The notes under the pieces were generated by a model. That model had not been told where the DNA came from. It saw only the letters and a program-made list of their open reading frames with translations, and ran no database searches. Below are positions 1-5,056 of a stretch of 5,056 nucleotides of DNA, one piece after another (positions within the stretch are counted from its first letter, which is position 1; every line of letters begins with the position of its first letter). The position numbers and the translations under genes were made by a program. Origin of the DNA: JBLIOB01 sp047639575. Lineage in GTDB: Bacteria > Bacteroidota > Bacteroidia > Flavobacteriales_D > Parvicellaceae. Location of the stretch: the NCBI GenBank assembly GCA_047639575.1, contig JBLIOB010000310.1, positions 1 to 5,056 on the forward strand. Direction: 5' to 3'.

Positions 1-1761
1 AGCCGGAATGACGTTATCCGCGACTTCCATTTTTCTAGAAATTAAATTCGAATGTTCGTCATGCGTGTAGAAGAACATTCCAGACTTTTCATCTGCGAAA
101 TGATCAACAGCATAGGCTGTTAGTTCATTTGCTTTATTCAGCCACTTCTCTTCAAAAGTAGCTTGATACAAATTAATAAACGCAGAAGCAACAAGTGCGT
201 AATCATCTAAAAACGCGTGTATTGAAGACTTTCCATCTTTGTAATTTCTATTAAGACCACCATCTTTCTTGAATGCATTTTTAATTAAAAATGAAGCGTT
301 CTTTTTCGCAGCTTTTAAATACTTTTCATTACCAAAAGCTCGATACGCGTCAGTATAACCTTTTAACATTAACGCATTCCATGAGGTCAATACTTTATCA
401 TCTAATCCTGGTCGAATTCTGTTTGCTCTTTCTTTTAAAAGAATTTGCTTTCCTTTCTCTATTTGAGCTACGAAATCGGAGACAGAGAGTTTATACTTTT
501 TTGCAATTTTCACATCCTCGATCTTTCGAAACAAGATGTTTTTACCATGCTCCCAATTCCCAACAGCAGAAACGTTATAATAATCGTTGAACATTGCCGA
601 CTCACTCCCTAGCGCTTGATCAATTTCCTTCTTAGTCCAGACGTAAAACTTCCCTTCTTCACCATCACTGTCTGCATCAAGCGAAGAATAAAAGCCGCCT
701 TCTTCAGAAGTCATTTCTCGAGCCGTAAAATTTAATATTTCGTGAACCACTTTCTCATATAGGGGATTCTTAGTTGCCTGCCAAGCATGCGCATAAAGAC
801 TAACTAACTGACCATTATCGTAGAGCATTTTTTCAAAGTGAGGAACATGCCAGTACTTATCTGTTGAGTACCGAGCAAACCCACCTCCTACATGATCGTA
901 TATCCCGCCAAAAGCCATTTTATCAAGGGTGGTTTTTACCGCATCAAAAGCTTCATCATTGGCACTGATTTGGCTATAATGTAGCATATACTCCCACATT
1001 GAGGGCATGGGAAATTTTGGAGCACGATTTCCTCCTCCTAGTATAGGATCATAGTTCGGAATCCATTTGCTGACACCAGCTTTTAAATCCGTCATCGAGT
1101 ATGATGATTCACTTGTATTTAAAAGAATATTTTCCGATGATTCTATCCCCATTGACACTTTCTCAGCTTGCTGTGTTATCAGCTCAGGGGTAGTTCCTTT
1201 AATTTTTACAAAATATTCTAGAATCTCTACCCAGTCTTTTTTAGGATAGTATGTTCCTGCATAAAACGGTTTACCATCGGCTAGCGCCAATGCATTTAAT
1301 GGCCAACCTCCTCGACCAGTCATTAACTGCGCAGCTGTCATGTATATTTGGTCAACATCTGGTCTTTCTTCTCGATCTACTTTAATAGCTACAAAATGTT
1401 CGTTCATGAGTTTAGCTACAGCGGTATCTTCAAAACTCTCATGTTCCATTACATGGCACCAATGACAGGCAGCATATCCAACACTTATAATGAGCATTTT
1501 ATTTTCGTCTTTAGCCTTTTTCAATGCTTTATCACCCCACGGATGCCAATTAACCGGGTTGTGTGCATGTTGAAGTAAGTACGGGCTACTTTCGTTGATT
1601 AATTCGTTGGTGAACTGATGAACAATCTCCTGCTCATCAATTTTTTCTGCTGGAGTAGATTTAACGTTATTCTGTCCTTGACCACAGGATGAGAATAAGA
1701 GCATTATTAAAAATGTACTGCTGAATTCAAGCTTCAAATTTTCTAATAATGTAATGTGCAT
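1..1761 (-). CDS. DUF255/YyaL-type thioredoxin-domain lipoprotein (C-terminus cut by window)
   Basis: The frame is open from the ATG at 1761 to the left edge, 587 codons without a stop. Residues 1-26 form a lipoprotein signal with lipobox LFSSC (Cys26), so the protein is probably lipid-anchored in the envelope. Residues about 52-210 match the DUF255 (Thioredox_DsbH) domain: ESSPYLLQHAHNPVNWHPW, then the active-site-like ACHWCH (Cys99 and Cys102), MEHESFED, VDREERPDVDQ, GRGGWPLN and AGTYYP. From about 240 onward comes the helical, alpha/alpha-barrel-like part with family motifs APKFP (247-251), HFEKMLYDN (308-316), SLDADSDG (360-367), LTSWNALML (from 458), FLDDYA (517-522) and DNVIPA (582-587). 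Family members are usually about 680-700 residues, so roughly 100 residues are missing. The family (YyaL, human SPATA20) has no firmly established reaction; a redox or chaperone-like role is inferred from CHWC. It starts four bases after the TolC gene and is probably co-transcribed with the pump. Family identity is secure; function is not. Confidence 0.93.
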   Translation of the reverse strand, partial: MHITLLENLKLEFSSTFLIMLLFSSCGQGQNNVKSTPAEKIDEQEIVHQFTNELINESSPYLLQHAHNPVNWHPWGDKALKKAKDENKMLIISVGYAACHWCHVMEHESFEDTAVAKLMNEHFVAIKVDREERPDVDQIYMTAAQLMTGRGGWPLNALALADGKPFYAGTYYPKKDWVEILEYFVKIKGTTPELITQQAEKVSMGIESSENILLNTSESSYSMTDLKAGVSKWIPNYDPILGGGNRAPKFPMPSMWEYMLHYSQISANDEAFDAVKTTLDKMAFGGIYDHVGGGFARYSTDKYWHVPHFEKMLYDNGQLVSLYAHAWQATKNPLYEKVVHEILNFTAREMTSEEGGFYSSLDADSDGEEGKFYVWTKKEIDQALGSESAMFNDYYNVSAVGNWEHGKNILFRKIEDVKIAKKYKLSVSDFVAQIEKGKQILLKERANRIRPGLDDKVLTSWNALMLKGYTDAYRAFGNEKYLKAAKKNASFLIKNAFKKDGGLNRNYKDGKSSIHAFLDDYALVASAFINLYQATFEEKWLNKANELTAYAVDHFADEKSGMFFYTHDEHSNLISRKMEVADNVIPA

Positions 1762-1768
1762 CTGTTTA
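1759..1768 (-). other. Four-base junction, TolC channel to DUF255 lipoprotein
   Basis: Read on the minus strand this is TAAACAGATG: the TolC stop TAA (1768-1766), four spacer bases, then the DUF255 ATG (1761-1759). The spacing leaves no room for a terminator or promoter, so the DUF255 gene is probably part of the efflux transcript. A weak GGAA lies about 15 bases or more upstream, which is too far for a standard Shine-Dalgarno; the A-rich leader fits Bacteroidota starts. An in-frame TTG at 1737-1735 is an alternative start that would give a shorter and more conventional lipoprotein signal (MKLEFSSTFLIMLLFSSC). Confidence 0.75.
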
Positions 1769-3067
1769 TAGATTGTTTCCTGCCGCAACGTGATACGAGT
1801 ATTGTGCTTTATTATGGCCAGCTACCGCCTTTAAATAGTCCAATCGAGAGGTGATATACATTTCTTGAATTTGTAATATTTCTAATGGAACTACTGTAAA
1901 CTCGTTTTGTCGGTCAATACTTTGTTTCAATGCTCTCTCTGCAAATTCGCTCCCCTCTAAGGCCACTCTTGCTTGCTTTTTAAATGTTTCTATTCGGCTC
2001 TTTGATCGAACCAACTCTTCATTTATTTCTGCTTTTGACGTCAATATTTCGGTTTCTTTAAGCGCGATTCTTGCATCAAACTGTTGTTTTTCGCCTCCAT
2101 TTTTCATTCGTCCTACGGGTAATCTCCAAATTAAAGCCGCATTTATTTCGCTTGTCGGATTTATAGGAGAAAAGACATCTCCAAACATAGAGCCGTATGT
2201 ACCAACTCTTAGCTCAGGCAGATATAATCCAGTTGTAGTCGTCTTCTTTTCTTCATGAAGAGATTGCATCAGTAAATCCAACCCTTGAATTTCAGGACTT
2301 TTTTGATATGCCGTTTCAAAATTTGTTTCAGTTGTGCTATCTGTTAAAGTTAATGGAGCTAAAATCGTATCCGTCCCGACCAACTTTAAACGAGGGTCAA
2401 GATTCAATAATCTGATTAGTGCAGCTGACTTATCATTATACGTACTCTGCGCTTGAAGCATTTGAACTTCAATATGTTTTGCATTGCTCTTGGCCATGAG
2501 CCAATTAGATTCATAAGTAAGTTCCGCTTGCACTTGTACGCCAATTTGAACTGCAATTGAATCTGCTTGCCAAGACAATTTTTGATACGCACTGTAGTAA
2601 AGCTGGGCGGCAATAAAATCATAATAATTATCTATAATTTCCAATAGTGCACTATTCTTCTCGGAAACGTTCTTGAACTCTGCTGCTTTAACTTTAAGAT
2701 CTGCCGCATTGGTTTTAAAAATTCCATTTCCAAAGTCCCACGTAGCATTTATTCCAACTCCTGCCCAAAAATTCTGTCGATTAACATCTTGAAAAATAGC
2801 ACCGTTTCCGTTCATTGCATTTCCCCACAGCTGGTGAACCGTAGTTCCAGCGTAAAAATCTGGAAGCCACCATTCCTTGGCTACTTTATAATTGGCCATT
2901 TCAAGCTGTTGAAGCTTCACGTACTTTTGCACTGTTAAATTATTCGCTCCGCCTAGCTTCAAAGCAGTTTCCAAATCAATAGCTTGAACAGAATCTTGAG
3001 CACTTAAGTTTAATGAAGTAAATACTCCACAAACGAATAACAGTATGTACATAAACCGCTTATTCAT
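1766..3067 (-). CDS. TolC-family outer-membrane efflux channel
   Basis: This 433-residue protein is a complete outer-membrane factor, near the usual family length. Residues 1-23 are a Sec signal peptide (MNKRFMYILLF... ending NLSAQ), with cleavage expected around Ala23/Gln24. Its only early cysteine (Cys13) lies inside the signal and is not in a good lipobox, so the protein is probably not acylated. The mature part has the two-fold OEP repeat: a first unit at about 28-225 (IDLETALKLGGANNL, a beta segment around WAGVGINATWDFGNG, then a long helix ending SAALIRLLNLDP) and a second at about 245-433 (SPEIQGLDLLMQSL, a beta segment at INAALIWRLPVG, then a long helix containing EILQIQEMYITSRLDYLKA). 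Trimers of such proteins form an outer-membrane barrel and a periplasmic helical tunnel that docks to the adaptor. The ATG overlaps the adaptor stop codon by one base, which fixes the start. It is the exit duct of the pump encoded here; the substrate is unknown. Confidence 0.95.
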   Translation of the reverse strand: MNKRFMYILLFVCGVFTSLNLSAQDSVQAIDLETALKLGGANNLTVQKYVKLQQLEMANYKVAKEWWLPDFYAGTTVHQLWGNAMNGNGAIFQDVNRQNFWAGVGINATWDFGNGIFKTNAADLKVKAAEFKNVSEKNSALLEIIDNYYDFIAAQLYYSAYQKLSWQADSIAVQIGVQVQAELTYESNWLMAKSNAKHIEVQMLQAQSTYNDKSAALIRLLNLDPRLKLVGTDTILAPLTLTDSTTETNFETAYQKSPEIQGLDLLMQSLHEEKKTTTTGLYLPELRVGTYGSMFGDVFSPINPTSEINAALIWRLPVGRMKNGGEKQQFDARIALKETEILTSKAEINEELVRSKSRIETFKKQARVALEGSEFAERALKQSIDRQNEFTVVPLEILQIQEMYITSRLDYLKAVAGHNKAQYSYHVAAGNNL

Positions 3068-3069
3068 TA
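3065..3069 (-). other. TAATG stop/start overlap, adaptor to TolC channel
   Basis: The adaptor TAA (3069-3067) and the TolC-family ATG (3067-3065) share one base. As at the previous junction there is no recognisable Shine-Dalgarno sequence, so re-initiation by the terminating ribosome is the likely mode. The overlap supports the chosen start, which also gives a well-formed signal peptide. Confidence 0.85.
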
Positions 3070-4167
3070 TTTCGCACTTAATACAGGTTTTACTTCTTGA
3101 CCAGGTCTGACCAAGCCTTTGCCTTGAGTTATAATCAAACTTTCGGCCGCTAACTCACCATTCAAGACTTCAAAATAATCCTTGTTCGCCAGACCTTTAC
3201 GAAGTGGAATTCTTTCTACAATGTTATTATTTACAACTAGAATAAACGGCTGGTTTTGATAGATCCATTGAGCAGTAACCGGAAGCGACAGCACACCTTT
3301 CTGACTGCTAACTTGCATTTTGATCCTTGCATACATCCCAGGTTTTATAAGACCTTCTGCGTTATCCAAGTCAATTTCTACTTGCATCGTTTTTGAAGCT
3401 GGGTCTAAAGCTCCTGCTGTTCTGCTTACCACAGCGTTAAATGATTCTCCTGGTAGTTCAGGGAAAAGCACTGTTGTATTCATACCTGGTTTTACAGAAG
3501 CCACATCTGATTCAGGTAAAGGCATCGTTAATCTAATAATACTCGTTTCCTGTATTTCAACAATTCCTTGCGGATTATTTTCTGTTAATCCGCTTTGAAC
3601 CAAAGCTCCATTATCTACCAACTTTTTAGTAATTACCCCTGCAAAAGGAGCCCTGATACTTAAAAACCCTAATCGATCAGAAACCGCACCGACCTCAGCC
3701 TTAAGCTTTAAATAATTAGCTTCTGCTTCTTCTAAAATTTGTTTTGGAGTGATCGATGGAGTCTTATCATAAGTAGATTTCAAACGTTCATAAGTTGATT
3801 TATTCACGTCCATTTGCACTTTCTTTTGCTCATATAATCTCGCAACTTCAGGATTAGATAACACCGCAATCAACTCTCCTTTTTTCACCTGATCTCCAAT
3901 CTCTTTCTTAATAGACTTTACATATCCGCTTTCCATCGCATAGACTATCACCTGCTGATTTGGTTTAGCAGTTCCACTGATCAACAATTCGGCAACAAAA
4001 GATCGCTGCTCTAATTTAACTACTTCAACCGACTGAATAAATCCACTCTCTTCAATCTGCTGAGATCCAGCTGATGCATTAGTTAACTCATCTTTTGCAT
4101 CGCATGAAATCAAACCAAGAGACACGGCAACAACACTAATGAATATATAAATTCTCATAGTTTTCAT
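3067..4167 (-). CDS. RND efflux periplasmic adaptor (membrane fusion protein), lipoprotein
   Basis: This 366-residue protein has the layout of HlyD/AcrA-type adaptors. Residues 1-21 are a lipoprotein signal with lipobox LISC (Cys22); the mature protein begins Cys-Asp, as in AcrA, where Asp at +2 favours inner-membrane retention in enterics (the rule may differ in this phylum). The first lipoyl half-domain is at about 70-107 (ESGYVKSIKKEIGDQVKKGE). A fairly short helical hairpin follows at about 107-165, with a tip YERLKSTYDKTPSITPKQ that resembles the R-L-S contact motif for TolC (Arg128, Leu129, and Ser138 or Thr140). The second lipoyl half is at about 168-190 (IRAPFAGVITKK), the beta-barrel at about 200-275, and a membrane-proximal domain with SLPVTAQWIYQ and VRPGQEVKPVL runs to the C-terminus. 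It would bridge the permease and the TolC channel encoded on either side. The start at 4167 overlaps the permease stop (ATGA); Met4 is a possible but less likely alternative. Confidence 0.95.
   Translation of the reverse strand: MKTMRIYIFISVVAVSLGLISCDAKDELTNASAGSQQIEESGFIQSVEVVKLEQRSFVAELLISGTAKPNQQVIVYAMESGYVKSIKKEIGDQVKKGELIAVLSNPEVARLYEQKKVQMDVNKSTYERLKSTYDKTPSITPKQILEEAEANYLKLKAEVGAVSDRLGFLSIRAPFAGVITKKLVDNGALVQSGLTENNPQGIVEIQETSIIRLTMPLPESDVASVKPGMNTTVLFPELPGESFNAVVSRTAGALDPASKTMQVEIDLDNAEGLIKPGMYARIKMQVSSQKGVLSLPVTAQWIYQNQPFILVVNNNIVERIPLRKGLANKDYFEVLNGELAAESLIITQGKGLVRPGQEVKPVLSAK
4164..4167 (-). other. ATGA stop/start overlap, permease to adaptor
   Basis: The adaptor ATG (4167-4165) and the permease TGA (4166-4164) share four bases. 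No Shine-Dalgarno-like sequence precedes the ATG; the upstream bases are A-rich (CACATCCAAAA). This arrangement is typical of translational coupling by re-initiation and helps confirm the adaptor start. It also implies the two proteins are made in linked amounts. Confidence 0.85.
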
Positions 4168-5056
4168 TTTTGGATGTGCTTTGTTTTAGCGATCATTAAA
4201 TATAAAATAGGAACAACATACAAGGTCAATAATGTTGACATGAACGTACCTCCAATTACTGCAATGGCCAAAGGTACGTTTGCTTCTGTACCTGGACTGG
4301 TTGCTAAAGCAGTAGGTAACAACCCAAAAATAGTGGTTGCTGCTGTCATTAAAACAGGTCTGAATCTATCGGACGCTCCAGATAGGATCGCTTCTCTTTT
4401 AGCTACTCCTTCTTCTACCAAACGGTTAATTCGATCCATTAATATATTCCCATATGAAACCGAGATTCCAACCATCATTATAATTCCCATGATGGACTGG
4501 ATGTTTAAGTTGGTATCTGTAATCCACATCAACAAAGCAACTCCGGTAATCCCAAGTGGAAAGGTTAATAGAATAATTAGTGGTTGTCTAAATGACCTGA
4601 AAAGAGGCATTATAATTAAGAATGCGAATGCAAGCGCTAACACGAGTCCAAGGCCAAGGTCTCCAAAGGACGTTTTCATCGTTGCAATCTCTCCTTGGAA
4701 ATTCACTTTATATCCTTTTGGAAAAACCATGTTGTCAATCCTTTTTTGAATTTCATCAGAATACGCGCCAATATCAGATCCCGCAAAATTACTATACACA
4801 TTAAATTCTCGCTGAAGGTTGTAATGGTTAATTTCTACCGGATTAGTAGACTCCGTTATTTTAGAAAAGTTCCTAAATGGCACAGGCTTGTCATGAGTTG
4901 CGCTCGCTACATTTACATTTTCTAATACATGCTCTTCATTAATCATGTATTCAGGATAGGTGACTCCAACATAATAGTGGTTCCCATTTTTCTCATCAAT
5001 CCAAAATGACTTATCAAAAGTAGCCGAAGAATTCAAAGCAGAAACGATATTCTTAA
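4164..5056 (-). CDS. RND-family (HAE1-type) efflux permease, C-terminal part only
   Basis: The frame is open from the right edge to TGA at 4164, giving 296 complete residues plus a split codon; the N-terminal roughly 700 residues lie outside the window. Numbered from the in-frame Leu codon at 5036, residues 1-115 are the end of the second periplasmic porter/docking region (VPFRNFSKI, PKGYKVNFQGE). Five membrane segments follow, corresponding to TM8-TM12 of AcrB: about 127-147, 152-172, 180-200, 226-246 and 254-284. Family landmarks are PLFRSFRQPLIILLTFPLG, IMGIIMMVGI, DRFRPVLMT (Arg224 and Thr231 align with AcrB Arg971 and Thr978) and TLYVVPILYL. RND permeases are proton-driven inner-membrane pumps that pass substrates to the adaptor and TolC channel encoded directly downstream. 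An oddity is Tyr195, which falls where AcrB has the proton-relay Lys940. The HAE1 rather than heavy-metal class is judged from overall resemblance; the TM4 Asp pair that would help is off the window. Substrate unknown. Confidence 0.94.
   Translation of the reverse strand, partial: KNIVSALNSSATFDKSFWIDEKNGNHYYVGVTYPEYMINEEHVLENVNVASATHDKPVPFRNFSKITESTNPVEINHYNLQREFNVYSNFAGSDIGAYSDEIQKRIDNMVFPKGYKVNFQGEIATMKTSFGDLGLGLVLALAFAFLIIMPLFRSFRQPLIILLTFPLGITGVALLMWITDTNLNIQSIMGIIMMVGISVSYGNILMDRINRLVEEGVAKREAILSGASDRFRPVLMTAATTIFGLLPTALATSPGTEANVPLAIAVIGGTFMSTLLTLYVVPILYLMIAKTKHIQK

Noticed and set aside
291..590. A plus-strand open frame of 99 codons, plus others at 1067-1249 and 1348-1578
   Set aside because: All lie antisense to the DUF255 gene, which is open and motif-rich throughout; their translations look random.
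1741..1765. Possible terminator or promoter between the TolC and DUF255 genes
   Set aside because: The gap is only four bases and I see no hairpin with a T-run or a promoter-like pair there.
2416..2622. A minus-strand open frame of 68 codons
   Set aside because: It is in another frame inside the TolC-family gene, whose own frame is clearly the coding one.
3320..3598. A plus-strand open frame of 92 codons
   Set aside because: It is antisense to the adaptor beta-barrel region and has no recognisable domain or start context.
4174..4749. A plus-strand open frame of 191 codons
   Set aside because: It lies wholly antisense to the conserved RND permease, its translation resembles no family I know, and the minus-strand reading explains the bases with strong motifs.
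5034..5036. TTG codon as the start of a 290-residue protein
   Set aside because: The frame stays open upstream to the window edge (KNIVSA before it) and the sequence on both sides fits the interior of an RND permease, so this is an internal Leu codon.

Overview
The window looks like chromosomal DNA of a Gram-negative bacterium of the Bacteroidota (Flavobacteriia or Cytophagia type; the lower rank is a guess). The supporting signs are an AT-rich composition, no clear Shine-Dalgarno sequences before the starts, an export signal ending in the typical '...SAQ' of this phylum, and the style of the efflux proteins. Inner- and outer-membrane components are both present, so the cell is diderm.

Everything that can be supported lies on the minus strand, as one tightly packed run of four genes read from right to left. 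(1) 5056-4164 is the C-terminal part of an RND-family inner-membrane efflux permease; its N-terminal two thirds lie beyond the right edge. (2) 4167-3067 is a complete periplasmic adaptor (membrane fusion) lipoprotein. (3) 3067-1766 is a complete TolC-type outer-membrane channel. (4) 1761 to the left edge is a lipoprotein form of the DUF255/YyaL (SPATA20-like) family, with a thioredoxin-like domain followed by an alpha/alpha-barrel-type domain; its last part is cut off by the window.

Genes 1 and 2 overlap by four bases (ATGA), genes 2 and 3 by one base (TAATG), and only four bases separate gene 3 from gene 4. No terminator or promoter has room to sit between them, so they are very probably one transcript with coupled translation. 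The first three genes encode a complete tripartite pump that would move substrates from the inner membrane or periplasm to the outside; the substrate cannot be read from the sequence. The fourth gene is not a usual pump part. Its predicted lipid anchor and CHWC motif would place a possible redox or folding protein in the same envelope space.

There is no non-coding stretch longer than a few bases. I saw no RNA genes, mobile elements, CRISPR arrays or evident repeats. This is mostly an ordinary efflux operon; the points most worth a second look are the attached DUF255 lipoprotein and a non-standard residue in the proton-relay region of the permease.
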